Source: Burkholderiaceae bacterium (GTDB lineage: Bacteria; Pseudomonadota; Gammaproteobacteria; Burkholderiales; Burkholderiaceae_C). Taken from it: 64,000 bases of DNA. The stretch lies in the NCBI GenBank assembly GCA_018780645.1, contig JADMJJ010000011.1, positions 372,001 to 436,000 on the forward strand. The letters are read 5' to 3'. Below are positions 54,868 through 64,000 of the stretch, one piece after another. Position numbers and translations under genes: made by a program. The notes beneath the pieces were generated by a model. It did no database searches. It was not told the DNA's origin and saw only the letters and a program-made list of their open reading frames with translations. The stretch's first letter is position 1. Each line of letters begins with the position of its first letter.

Positions 54868-55671
54868 TCAGCTGTTCGGAAAAAACAACTGCTCCCCGCC
54901 AATCTTGTAGCTCGCGATTGCCGCCTTGCCCGCCGGTGACACCAGCCAGTCGGCGAAGCGCTGGGCCGCGGCCAGCTTCACATGCGGGTGCTTGGCCGGG
55001 TTGACGACAATCACGCCGTAGGGGTTGAACAGGCGCTGATCGCCTTCGACCAGGATGGCAAGCTCGCCGCGGTTCTTGAAGGCCAGCCAGGTGCCGCGGT
55101 CGGCCAGCACATAGCCGTTCATCGACGAAGCCATGTTCAGCGCCGGGCCCATGCCGCAGCCGCATTCGCGGTAGCCCTCGGGCTTGGCCACCGCGACATC
55201 GATGCCCGCCTGTTTCCAGTAGCGCAGCTCGGCCGCATGGGTGCCGCTCTTGTCGCCCCGCGACACAAAGGGCTGGGCTGCGGCCTTGATCTTCAGCAGG
55301 CCGGCACCCACGTCCTTGCCCTGCGCCTTGGCCGGGTCGGCCTTGGGTCCGACCAGCACGAAGTCGTTGTACATCACCGGCATGCGCTTCAGGCCGAAGC
55401 CCTCCGCGACGAACTTCTCCTCGGCCACCGTGTCATGCACCAGCACCGCATCGGCGTCGCCGCGGCGGCCCATGTCCAGCGCCTGGCCCGTGCCCAGCGC
55501 CACGACGCGCACGGCAATGCCGGTCTCCTTGGTGAACTGCGGCAGCAGGTGGCCGAATAGACCGGACTGCTCGGTGGAGGTGGTAGAGGCCACGACGATC
55601 GACGTTTCTTGAGCCGAGGCAAGACCCGACACCAGGAGGGCCGCGACGAGCAACAGACGGCGTGATTTCAT
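54868..55671 (-). CDS. tupA: TupA-type (tungstate/oxyanion) ABC transporter substrate-binding protein
   Basis: ETSIVVASTTSTEQSGLFGHLLPQFTKETGIAVRVVALGTGQALDMGRRGDADAVLVHD. Confidence 0.88.
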   Translation of the reverse strand: MKSRRLLLVAALLVSGLASAQETSIVVASTTSTEQSGLFGHLLPQFTKETGIAVRVVALGTGQALDMGRRGDADAVLVHDTVAEEKFVAEGFGLKRMPVMYNDFVLVGPKADPAKAQGKDVGAGLLKIKAAAQPFVSRGDKSGTHAAELRYWKQAGIDVAVAKPEGYRECGCGMGPALNMASSMNGYVLADRGTWLAFKNRGELAILVEGDQRLFNPYGVIVVNPAKHPHVKLAAAQRFADWLVSPAGKAAIASYKIGGEQLFFPNS

Positions 55672-56378
55672 CAAGACCAAGGTAGTTCTCCTTTGAGGAA
55701 CAGTTGTGCCTCCTGAGGCAGGGGGCCATTGAAAAACGCTTGCGGCGGCAGATCCACCAGCACCTTGCCGGCCTCCAGGTAGAGCACGCGGGTGCCCAGG
55801 CGCTTGGCCTGGCCCAGATTGTGGGTGCTCATCACGAGTGTCATGCCCTCACGGGCAAAGTCTTCGATCAGCCCCTCGACCTCACGCTTGGCGCCGGGGT
55901 CCAGATTGGCGGTCGGCTCGTCGAGGAAGAGCAGCTGCGGCTGCAGGCCCCAGGCCCTGGCGAGTGCCAGGCGCTGCTGCTGGCCACCGGACAGCACCCG
56001 TGCCGGCCGCTGCGCCATGTCGGCCAGTCCGACGCGGCCCAGCGCCTGGCGCGCGCGCTCCGGCCGTTGCTCACGCGGCACGCCAGCCAGCCACAGGGCC
56101 AGCATCAGGTTGTGCCAGACCGAGAGGCTGAGCAGGAACGGCCGCTGCGCCACCATGGCCTGGCGCAGGACCTGACCCGAGAGCAGGCGCCGGCCCTGGC
56201 CACTGGGCAGGTCCTGCAGACCGTGCAGCACCCGCAGCAAGGTGGTCTTGCCCGAGCCATTGGCGCCCACCAGCATCAGGCGCTCGCCAGCCTGGATCTG
56301 CAGGCTGGTGGGCTGCAAGGCGGTATGGGCGCCGAAGCGCACGGTGGCCGACTCCAGGCTCAGCAGGGCCGTGGTCAT
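55671..56378 (-). CDS. tupC: ABC transporter ATP-binding protein, TupC-type
   Basis: Walker A LVGANGSGKTTLLRVL, signature LSGGQQQRLALARA, Walker B LLFLDEPTANLD. Confidence 0.9.
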   Translation of the reverse strand: MTTALLSLESATVRFGAHTALQPTSLQIQAGERLMLVGANGSGKTTLLRVLHGLQDLPSGQGRRLLSGQVLRQAMVAQRPFLLSLSVWHNLMLALWLAGVPREQRPERARQALGRVGLADMAQRPARVLSGGQQQRLALARAWGLQPQLLFLDEPTANLDPGAKREVEGLIEDFAREGMTLVMSTHNLGQAKRLGTRVLYLEAGKVLVDLPPQAFFNGPLPQEAQLFLKGELPWS

Positions 56379-57079
56379 GTGCGCTCCGCCCCGAGCAACC
56401 TCGGCCCGGTCTGCGCCAGGGCGATGAACAGATTGATCAGCCCGACCACGGCCAGCAGGACCATGCCCAGCGCCAGCGCCAGTGGCAGGTCGCCCTTGCT
56501 GGTCTCCAGCGCGATGCTGGTGGTCATCACCCGGGTCAGGCCATCGATATTGCCGCCCACCATCATCACCGCGCCGACCTCAGAGATGGCGCGGCCGAAG
56601 GCCGTCAGCAACACCGTCAACAGGGCCCAGCGCTCATGCAGCATCAACAGCCCGGCGCTCAGCATCGGGCCGGCACCCATCGACTTCAAGGTATCACCGC
56701 CCTCGGCCAGCGCACCGACCAGCAACTGCCTCGCGAGCGCCGCGACGATAGGGGTGACCAGGATGCTTTGCGCCACCACCATCGCACCGGGCGTGAACAG
56801 GATGCCCCAGGCCCCCAGGGGGCCCGAGCGTGACAGCAACAGATAGACCAGCAGGCCCACCACGACAGACGGCAAGGCCAGCAGGGTGTTGAGCAGGGCC
56901 ACCACGCCGCGCTGGCCCGGGAAGCGCGCCACCGCCAGCCAGGCGCCCAGCAGCAGACCCAGCAGGCCGCCGATCAGGCAGGCACCGGCGCTGACACGCA
57001 GCGACAGCAGCACGACGCTCAGCAGATTGGCATCGGTGTGCGTGATCAGGGCCCAGGCGGTGGCAATGCTGTCGTTCAT
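56375..57079 (-). CDS. tupB: ABC transporter permease, TupB-type
   Basis: 234 aa; LLNTLLALPSVVVGLLVYLLLSRSGPLGAWGILFTPGAMVVAQSILVTPIVAALARQLL...AFGRAISEVGAVMMVGGNI. Confidence 0.9.
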   Translation of the reverse strand: MNDSIATAWALITHTDANLLSVVLLSLRVSAGACLIGGLLGLLLGAWLAVARFPGQRGVVALLNTLLALPSVVVGLLVYLLLSRSGPLGAWGILFTPGAMVVAQSILVTPIVAALARQLLVGALAEGGDTLKSMGAGPMLSAGLLMLHERWALLTVLLTAFGRAISEVGAVMMVGGNIDGLTRVMTTSIALETSKGDLPLALALGMVLLAVVGLINLFIALAQTGPRLLGAERT

Positions 57080-58284
57080 GCGGAACAGGACCTGAAGCCG
57101 ACAAAGCCCACATCGTGTAGCTCGCCCCAGGCCTCACGGGCCTTAGGGTGGCGCATGCGCGGCGCACTGGCGAATGAGGCCCCGCGCACGGCGCAGGCGG
57201 CGCTTCCGGGCGGGCGGGCACGCCAGGGCGCCAGGGTCGCGCCGGGCAGCAGGCGCAGGCCGCTGCCGGTCCATTCCTGGACCTGTCCCCAATGCAGGCC
57301 CCTGGATCGGCCCTGTATCGCCGCCAGTTCCCACTCCACCTCCGTGGGCAGGCGCCGTTCGGCCCAGCGACACCAGGCCAGCGCCTCGTGCAGGCTCACA
57401 TGCATGACCGGCTGCAGCATGGACAGCCGCGTGCTATGGCCAAAGCGACGCACCAGCACGCCGTTACCGACCTGCTCGACATAGCGCGGGCTGCGCCGCC
57501 CCTCGGCCTGCACCCAGGCCCAACCGGCCTCGCTCCAGCAGTCGCGCCTGTCATAGCCGCCATCGGCAATAAACTCGGTGAACTGGGCCCAGTTCACCGG
57601 CTGCGCATCGATCTCGAACTCGGGCACCTGGATCTGCAGCGCGCCGCCCTCGTAATCCAGCACCAGACCCGGCCCCGCATGGCCAAGCGACCAGCTCGTC
57701 GCCGGGCACAGCAGCGCCTCGCGCGGCGCCTGGGGCACCGGGCCATGAATCAGTTCGTCGAGCTGGCTGCCGCCCAGGTCCAGCGCCTGCACCCAGCTCA
57801 TCAAGTCCTCGGCATGGCGATCTTCGTGCAGCAGGGCGAGGCGGAAGAAGTACAGGCTGTCGTCACCCGGGCCGGCCGACTCCAGCAGTTCCAGGGTCAG
57901 GTCCAGCGTCACCGCCAGGTAGTCGCGCACGGCCATTGCATCGGGGCCGGGGTCGCCACGGCCCGCATCCCATCGCGGCCCGTCCTCGGAAAACCAGGGG
58001 TCGGCGCGGGGCTCCACCGAAGCCAGCCGCGGCAGACTGGGGTCGCACAGTGGCCCGCGTTCGCGCTGCAGATTGCGCGCCAGCCAGTACTCCTGGAACC
58101 AGCCGACATGGCCAAGGTGCCATAGCGCCAAGCCGGCCAGCCCCGACTTCTCCTGCGCCTGCTCCAGCGCCGAGAGCAGGCGCAGCGTGTGGTTGCGGGC
58201 GTCCATCAAGGCCAGTGACAGCAGCTCACGGCCGGCCTGGCGCATGGCCATCGGGTCCAACAGGGGCGAGTTGCTGTGGGGCAT
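57076..58284 (-). CDS. SUMF1/EgtB-like non-heme iron enzyme, selenoneine synthase (SenA)-like
   Basis: DinB-like N-terminus (LWHLGHVGWFQEYWLARN...LLHEDRHAEDLMSW) and FGE-sulfatase-like C-terminus ending AVRGASFASAPRMRHPKAREAW...DVGFVGFRSCSA; start set at MPHSNSPLLDPMAMRQAGREL. Confidence 0.8.
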   Translation of the reverse strand: MPHSNSPLLDPMAMRQAGRELLSLALMDARNHTLRLLSALEQAQEKSGLAGLALWHLGHVGWFQEYWLARNLQRERGPLCDPSLPRLASVEPRADPWFSEDGPRWDAGRGDPGPDAMAVRDYLAVTLDLTLELLESAGPGDDSLYFFRLALLHEDRHAEDLMSWVQALDLGGSQLDELIHGPVPQAPREALLCPATSWSLGHAGPGLVLDYEGGALQIQVPEFEIDAQPVNWAQFTEFIADGGYDRRDCWSEAGWAWVQAEGRRSPRYVEQVGNGVLVRRFGHSTRLSMLQPVMHVSLHEALAWCRWAERRLPTEVEWELAAIQGRSRGLHWGQVQEWTGSGLRLLPGATLAPWRARPPGSAACAVRGASFASAPRMRHPKAREAWGELHDVGFVGFRSCSA

Positions 58285-58333
58285 CAGAACTTGAGGCGGA
58301 TAGATGAAGATGATTGTGACCCAGAACGGGTGC

Positions 58334-60199
58334 TCAATCGCCGCGCACCACGCCCTCACGCCTGGGGTCGGCGCCCCCAAACCAGCCGCCGGGCCGGCGC
58401 TCGATCGCCTGCAGGCCGCTGGTCAGCTCGGTCTCGATGACCTGGTGGCCGCGGGCCCTCAGGGCCTGCGCTGTGGCGGCCGGAAAGCGGCCCTGCTCCA
58501 GCAGGCTGGGGCTGTTGAAGTTGCCGAAGTTGGGCAGGCTGATCGCCGCTTGCGCGTCCAGCGCCCATTGCTGCGTACCGATCAAGGTTTTCGCCACGAA
58601 ATGGATGATGGCCGGGCCGCCGGGCGAGCCGAGGCTCATCAGCAATTGGCCGCTGCCGGCGTCGAACACCAGGGTCGGGCTCATGCTGGAGCGCGGCCGC
58701 TTGCCCGGCTGCAGGCGGTTGGCCACCGCCCTGCCCTGGCCATCGGTGGGCGCCAGCGAGAAATCGGTCAGCTGGTTGTTGAGCAGGAAGCCGCCGGCCT
58801 TGCCGGTGCCCCCGTCGGACATCAGGCGCGAGCCGAACACCGCCTCGACGGTGGTCGTCATGGCCACCGCGCGGCCCTGGCCGTCGATGATGCTGATATG
58901 GCTGGTGCCATACTCCGCCTGGGCGGCCTGCGGGACATAGGCGCTGCGCTCACCGCCCGGATTGCCGGCCTGGGCCGGGCCCATGCTGCTGGCGCCGATC
59001 AAGGCGGCGCGCTGCTTCAGATAGGCGGGCGCCAGCAAGCTGGCCCAGGCGCCACCGGGTGCGGCCACGAAGTCCGGGTCGGCGATGAACAGGTCGCGAT
59101 CGGCAAAGGCCAGGCGTGAGGCCTCCAGATAGCGGTGCAACCAGTCGGCCGAGGGCATGACCTGGCCCTGCTCGGCGCTGAAGGCCGGTCCGGCCTCGGG
59201 GGTTTGCTCCAGCAGGCCGAGGATCTGCATCACCGTCAGATGACCCGATGAGGGCGGCGGAAAGCCGCAGACGCGCAAGCTGCGCTCGGGCCGGGCGGCC
59301 CAAGGCGAGCACAGCGCCTCGCGCTTCTTCGGCTGGTAGGACTGCAGATCCGCCAGGCTCAGCTTCCCTGGGTTGCTCGCATGGCCCCGCACCCGCCGCA
59401 CCATATCGGCAGCCACCGCACCGCCATAGAAGGCCGCCGCGCCCTCGCGCGCCACCGCCCGCAGCACCTCGGCCAGGGCCGGGTTCTTCAGCAGATGGCC
59501 CACCGGCAGCGGCTCGCCATTGGCCTGGTAGTACAGCGGCCCGGCCTGAGGATCCAACTTCAGCGCGCGCTCGCTGCTCAGCAGACCGTGCAGCCGCGGG
59601 CTGATGCGAAAACCCTGCTCGGCCAGACGAATGGCGGGCTCGAACAACTGGCCCCAGGGCAAATGGGGCTGGTCGGCGCCCTGTTCCCTGTGTGCCATCT
59701 CCAGCATGCGCAATACGCCCGGCGTACCTACGGCACGCCCGCCCACCATCGCCCGCATCATCGGCATGGTCTTGCCGTCGGGCAGCAGGAACAAGTTTTC
59801 GTCGGCCCCGGCCGGCGCGGTCTCGCGACCATCCCACGCGGCCAGCGCCCGGCCGTCCCAGCTGAGCAGAAAGGCACCACCGCCGATGCCGCTGGACTGC
59901 GGCTCCACCAGAGCCAACACCATCTGCACGGCCACGGCGGCATCCAGCGCCGAGCCACCAGCCCTGAGCACCTGATAGCCCGCGTCGGTGGCCAGCGGAT
60001 TGGCGGCAGCGACGGCGAAACGCTGCGTCGCCCAGCCGGGCTTGACCTGGTAGCCGGTGCCCGACTCAGGCAACTCGGGTACGCGGTAGTCAAGGGCTGC
60101 AGGCGCCGGGCCGGCGGTGCCCATGCAGGCCGATAGCAGGGCAACGCACAAGAGCAGCACCGCAGGGGTGCGTCGGCCGGCAATGGCAAATTGAGCCAA
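58334..60199 (-). CDS. ggt: gamma-glutamyltransferase, predicted lipoprotein
   Basis: Lipobox LLSAC; GWATQRFAVAAANPLATDAGYQVLRAGGSALDAAVAVQMVLALVEPQSSGIGGGAFLL; AEYGTSHISIIDGQGRAVAMTTTVEAVFGS. TTG start at 60199 chosen from GAGGAG RBS; start uncertain. Confidence 0.88.
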   Translation of the reverse strand: MAQFAIAGRRTPAVLLLCVALLSACMGTAGPAPAALDYRVPELPESGTGYQVKPGWATQRFAVAAANPLATDAGYQVLRAGGSALDAAVAVQMVLALVEPQSSGIGGGAFLLSWDGRALAAWDGRETAPAGADENLFLLPDGKTMPMMRAMVGGRAVGTPGVLRMLEMAHREQGADQPHLPWGQLFEPAIRLAEQGFRISPRLHGLLSSERALKLDPQAGPLYYQANGEPLPVGHLLKNPALAEVLRAVAREGAAAFYGGAVAADMVRRVRGHASNPGKLSLADLQSYQPKKREALCSPWAARPERSLRVCGFPPPSSGHLTVMQILGLLEQTPEAGPAFSAEQGQVMPSADWLHRYLEASRLAFADRDLFIADPDFVAAPGGAWASLLAPAYLKQRAALIGASSMGPAQAGNPGGERSAYVPQAAQAEYGTSHISIIDGQGRAVAMTTTVEAVFGSRLMSDGGTGKAGGFLLNNQLTDFSLAPTDGQGRAVANRLQPGKRPRSSMSPTLVFDAGSGQLLMSLGSPGGPAIIHFVAKTLIGTQQWALDAQAAISLPNFGNFNSPSLLEQGRFPAATAQALRARGHQVIETELTSGLQAIERRPGGWFGGADPRREGVVRGD

Positions 60200-60320
60200 A
60201 TCAAGTCTCCTCGTTGTGTTGCGGACATCATCATGCAGCGAACGTTGTGAAAGCGCAGCATTGCACACAGTGCCACCGCTACACTGCTCGGGCACAAGAC
60301 GATAGGCAACAGAACCAACC

Positions 60321-62915
60321 ATGTGGCGCCCGCAAGTTGTTCGCCCCGCACACGGCTGGATGGGTTCTTCATCGGCGCGGCTGCTGCTCGCCGCCGCCTT
60401 GCTGGCCGCCGCCCTGTTGGTGATTCTGTGGATGAGCCTGCAGCTTGCGTATCGCGCCGAGGTCGATGGGCTGCTCGAGAGCTCGACCCGCAGCACGCAG
60501 AAGCTGGCCTCGCGCACCACCGAGGTGCTTGACCGCGTGCTGCACACCTCGCAGCTGATCCAGCGCCTGCGCGACTCCGAGCGCCAGATGGGGCTGAAGG
60601 CGCTGGCCGCGGAGGGCCTGCTGCCCAGTCAATTTGCCAAGGCCATCCTGGTCACCGACCGGCAGGGCCTGGTCATCGACGCCACCGGCGCGAACCTGGC
60701 ACTGAGCCTGGCCGACGAGGAGTATTTCAAACGCCTGGCCCAGGGTCCCCCAGGTGCCACCGACATCGGCCCGACCGAGTTCCAGCCGGCGCTGGAGGCA
60801 CCGGCGCTGCCGGTCTCGCAGCGCATCGATGACGGGGCAGGCCGTTTCATGGGCGTGGTGACGGCGCTGATCCCGCCTTGGCTGCTGACCTCCGAGTATG
60901 CCGGCAGCGAGGCCACCGGCACCGCCGTCAGCCTGGTCGGAACGGACGGCGTGGTGCGTGCCCGCCTGCTGGGCGGCAAGCTCACCTTCGGCGAGAAGGT
61001 GGACGTCAGCCGGGTCAACGAGCGTGTATCGGCCGCCCGCAGTCTGCGGGTGCCGGTCCGCAGCTCGCTGGACGGCAAGGAGCGCTTCGTCATCGCGTTG
61101 CAGCTGGAGCGCTACCCCCTGCTCGCCGTAGTGGCCGTCGACGCCGACCAGGGCCTGGTCAATTACCGCAAGGCCCGGCTGCGCCTGCTGCTATGGGCCG
61201 CCGGTTTCGGCGCCCTGCTGGGCCTGGGCACCTGGCTGCTGCTGCGCCAGCTGCGCCGCGTCGAAGTCAGCAAGAAGGCCCAGCATCAGGCCGAGGAGCA
61301 TCTGCGCGCTGCGCTGGAGGGCAGCCTCGATGCGATCTCCATCCTGCTGGCGCTGCGCGGCCCGCAGCAGCAGTTGCTGGACTTCCAGATTACCGATGCC
61401 AACAAGCGCGCGGCCGAGATGATAGGTCTGCCGCTGGATCAGATGCTCGGCCGGCGCCTCAGCGAGGTCTTCCCGGCAATGCGCAGCAGCCGGGTGATGG
61501 ACACCTTCGCCGAGGTCATCACCACGCGCGAGGCCAGCACCAGTGAGCTGCTGGCCACGCTGGGGGTCATGAAGGGCCGCTGGCTGCACCAGCAGGTGGT
61601 CGCCGTGGGCGACGGGGTCGCCCTGATCTCGCGCGACATCACCGACCGCAAACTGGCCGAGCGCAACCTCGACGAGAACCGCCGCTTTCTGCAGAACCTG
61701 CTCGACTTTCTGCCGCTGCCGGTCTATGCCAAGAGCATGCACCCCGACGGCCTGGGCGTCTATGAGTTCTGGAACCATGCGGCCGAGCGCAGCTTCCACA
61801 TGCCGGCCGCCCAGGTGGTCGGGCGCACCGTGCGCGATCTCTACGCGCCGGCCGACGCCCAGCGCTTCGATGATCAGGACCTTCAAGTGCTGCGCGACGG
61901 CAAGCCGCGGCGCTTTCCGAGCCAGGTCTTCAACGGCCCCGAGGGCCGGCGCTACTTCGACACCTTCAAGGCGCCTGTGCTGGGCGCCGATGGCGAGATG
62001 GACCATCTGCTGGTCATCGCAGAGGACGTGACCGAGCGGCGCGCCTATGCCGAGCGTCTGGTCCTGGCTTCGAAGGTGATTGCAGAGACGGCCGATGCCG
62101 TGGTCGTGACCGACGCCGAGGACCGCGTCATCGACGTCAACCGCGCCTTCTCGGCCATGACCGGCCGCACGCTGGCCCAGGTCGAGCACCGACCGGCCAC
62201 CGAGGCGGGCCTGCCGCCGGTGCCTGATTTTGCGCGCCTCACGGGCGCGGCCGACGGACAGCGCTGGGTCGGCGAGGCCCATCTGGCGCTGGCCGACGGT
62301 CAGCACCTCGACATCTGGCTCAGCACCAGCCGTATCGTTGACGAGGACGGTCACACCACCCACCATGCGCGGGTGTTCAGCGACATCTCGATACTGAAGG
62401 GCCATGAGAAGGCGCTGCAGGAAATGGCCCGCCGCGACAGCCTCACCGGCCTGCCCAACCGGCGGCACTTTGACGAGCGCCTGGCCGAATCGCTGCGCCG
62501 TTTTGCCCGCACCGGCCCGGCCGTGACCCTGATGTTCATCGATCTGGACGGTTTCAAGAAGATCAATGACGAACTCGGCCACGAGGCTGGCGACCAGCTG
62601 CTGATCGAAGTGGCGCGCCGGCTCGGCGCCTGCGTGCGTGGCACCGACCTGGTGTTCCGCCTCGGTGGCGACGAGTTCACTCTGCTGCTCGAAGACGCCG
62701 GCGGCACCGAGGCCCTGCAGACCCTTTGCCAGCGCATCGTTGAAGCCCTGTCGAAGACCCATCTGCTGGGCGGCCATGAGGCCGTGGTCACGCCAAGCAT
62801 CGGCGTGGCCTGTGCCCTGCCCGGGGAAAGCCCCGACACTCTGTGCCGGCGCGCGGATCAGGCCATGTACGAGGCCAAGCGCGGTGGCAAGGGCACCTAC
62901 CGGATCGCAGACTGA
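60321..62915 (+). CDS. membrane-bound sensor diguanylate cyclase (dCACHE-like, PAS, GGDEF)
   Basis: Two TM segments flanking a periplasmic sensor, PAS repeats, RGTDLVFRLGGDEFTLLLED with RxxD I-site. Confidence 0.93.
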   Translation: MWRPQVVRPAHGWMGSSSARLLLAAALLAAALLVILWMSLQLAYRAEVDGLLESSTRSTQKLASRTTEVLDRVLHTSQLIQRLRDSERQMGLKALAAEGLLPSQFAKAILVTDRQGLVIDATGANLALSLADEEYFKRLAQGPPGATDIGPTEFQPALEAPALPVSQRIDDGAGRFMGVVTALIPPWLLTSEYAGSEATGTAVSLVGTDGVVRARLLGGKLTFGEKVDVSRVNERVSAARSLRVPVRSSLDGKERFVIALQLERYPLLAVVAVDADQGLVNYRKARLRLLLWAAGFGALLGLGTWLLLRQLRRVEVSKKAQHQAEEHLRAALEGSLDAISILLALRGPQQQLLDFQITDANKRAAEMIGLPLDQMLGRRLSEVFPAMRSSRVMDTFAEVITTREASTSELLATLGVMKGRWLHQQVVAVGDGVALISRDITDRKLAERNLDENRRFLQNLLDFLPLPVYAKSMHPDGLGVYEFWNHAAERSFHMPAAQVVGRTVRDLYAPADAQRFDDQDLQVLRDGKPRRFPSQVFNGPEGRRYFDTFKAPVLGADGEMDHLLVIAEDVTERRAYAERLVLASKVIAETADAVVVTDAEDRVIDVNRAFSAMTGRTLAQVEHRPATEAGLPPVPDFARLTGAADGQRWVGEAHLALADGQHLDIWLSTSRIVDEDGHTTHHARVFSDISILKGHEKALQEMARRDSLTGLPNRRHFDERLAESLRRFARTGPAVTLMFIDLDGFKKINDELGHEAGDQLLIEVARRLGACVRGTDLVFRLGGDEFTLLLEDAGGTEALQTLCQRIVEALSKTHLLGGHEAVVTPSIGVACALPGESPDTLCRRADQAMYEAKRGGKGTYRIAD

Positions 62916-64000
62916 GGCAGCAGTGCCAGCAGGCGCTGCGCCATACGCTCGGCGGCGCCACGGTGCTGTGCGGCAAAAGCCAGGCCGGCCTGGCCAGCGG
63001 CAGCCCGCGACGCCGGCTCGGCCAGCAGCCGCAGCGCCTTGGCCAGCCCGGCGGCCATGTCATCCACCCGGAATGCAGCCCCGGCCTGCTGAGACAGCGC
63101 TGCGGCTGACGCAAAGTTGAAGGTATGCGGCCCCATCACGACCGGGCAGGAGCAGGCGGCCGCCTCGATCAGGTTCTGGCCACCCAGCTGTGCAAAGCTG
63201 CCGCCGAGCAGGGCCACATCGGCCAGGCCGTAGTAGAGGACCATTTCGCCCATGCTGTCACCCAGCCAGGCGTCGGCGGCCAGGGCCTCGGCATCGGGTG
63301 CATCGGCAAAGCCGCTGCGCCGCGCCAGGGTCAGGCCTTGCGCCACCAGCAACTCGGCCACCTCGGCAAAGCGCTGCGGGTGGCGCGGCACCAGCAGCAG
63401 CAGCGGCCGGCGCCTGCCCTGCGGCCAGGCATGGGCTTGCCAGGCCTCCAGCAACTGGGCCTCCTCGCCCTCGCGAGTGACGGCGGCCAGCAGCACCGGC
63501 CGGCCAAGCCTGCCGAGCAATTGGCGCCATTCTCGACCGCGGGCCAGCAGGGCCGCATCGGGCGAGACATCGAACTTCAGGTTGCCCGCCACCTCGACCG
63601 GCGCCGCACCACGCTCGCGCAGGCGTTGGGCGTCGGCCTCGGTCTGGGCGAGCACCAGGGCAAAGCTCTGCACGGCCGGGCGCAGGATGGCGTCCAGGCG
63701 CTCGCCCTGTCGACGGCTTTTCTCAGACAACCGGGCATTAGCCAGGACCATGGGCACCCGGGCCAGGCGAGCTGCCCGCAGCAGATTGGGCCAGACCTCG
63801 GTTTCCATCATCACCCCCAGCGCCGGCCGGAAGTGGTGCAGAAAGCGCCGCACCGCGCCGGGGCTGTCATAGGGTAGCCAGGCCTGGGCGTCACCCTCGC
63901 GCAGCAGGGCGCGGCCGGCCTCGCGGCCGGTGGCCGTGCCATGGGTCAGCAGCAGGCGCAGGCCGGGGTGCCCAGCACGTAGCGCGGCAATCAGCGGCGC
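62897..64000 (-). CDS. waaA: 3-deoxy-D-manno-octulosonic acid transferase (truncated by window end)
   Basis: Frame stays open to 64000: PLIAALRAGHPGLRLLLTHGTATGREAG...WLPYDSPGAVRRFLHHFRPALGVMMETEVWPNLLRAARLARVPMVLANARLSEKS. Confidence 0.93.
   Translation of the reverse strand, partial: APLIAALRAGHPGLRLLLTHGTATGREAGRALLREGDAQAWLPYDSPGAVRRFLHHFRPALGVMMETEVWPNLLRAARLARVPMVLANARLSEKSRRQGERLDAILRPAVQSFALVLAQTEADAQRLRERGAAPVEVAGNLKFDVSPDAALLARGREWRQLLGRLGRPVLLAAVTREGEEAQLLEAWQAHAWPQGRRRPLLLLVPRHPQRFAEVAELLVAQGLTLARRSGFADAPDAEALAADAWLGDSMGEMVLYYGLADVALLGGSFAQLGGQNLIEAAACSCPVVMGPHTFNFASAAALSQQAGAAFRVDDMAAGLAKALRLLAEPASRAAAGQAGLAFAAQHRGAAERMAQRLLALLPQSAIR

Overview
High-GC chromosomal window, Burkholderiales-like by gene content and order (inference; no taxonomic search possible). 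I found no rRNA, tRNA, CRISPR array, transposase or phage module. Main content, in order: (1) a probable metal (zinc)-uptake locus: TonB receptor, small His/Cys protein, DUF3299 protein, MacB-type permease and ATPase. (2) msrA, a giant DUF748 protein, a YdcF/ElyC-like protein, ubiD, and a lytic transglycosylase with a structured leader. (3) A ZTP (pfl) riboswitch upstream of glyA, then nrdR. (4) A type IV minor-pilin operon (fimT-pilE-fimT-pilW-pilX-pilV). (5) A PEP-CTERM protein gene behind a well-matched sigma-54 promoter. (6) ribD - ribB with a degenerate GCH-II domain - ribH - nusB, then an aminotransferase. (7) ybgC-tolQRA without tolB/pal, followed by a bufferin-type RiPP operon (DUF2282 precursor, DUF692/MNIO, DUF2063) divergent from an ECF sigma/anti-sigma pair. 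(8) A protealysin-like M4 protease overlapping an emfourin-like inhibitor. (9) A fused 5-oxoprolinase/hydantoinase, a winged-helix regulator and a TRAP transporter. (10) A rearranged MSHA pilus locus with two tandem MshE-like ATPases. (11) A translationally coupled operon of an EgtB/SenA-like enzyme and a TupABC-type oxyanion ABC transporter, behind a gamma-glutamyltransferase. (12) A dCACHE-PAS-GGDEF cyclase and a partial waaA. The strongest candidates for follow-up are the SenA/EgtB-like-tupBCA operon, the bufferin/ECF locus with its candidate promoter, the permuted MSHA locus, and two unassigned structured RNA candidates.
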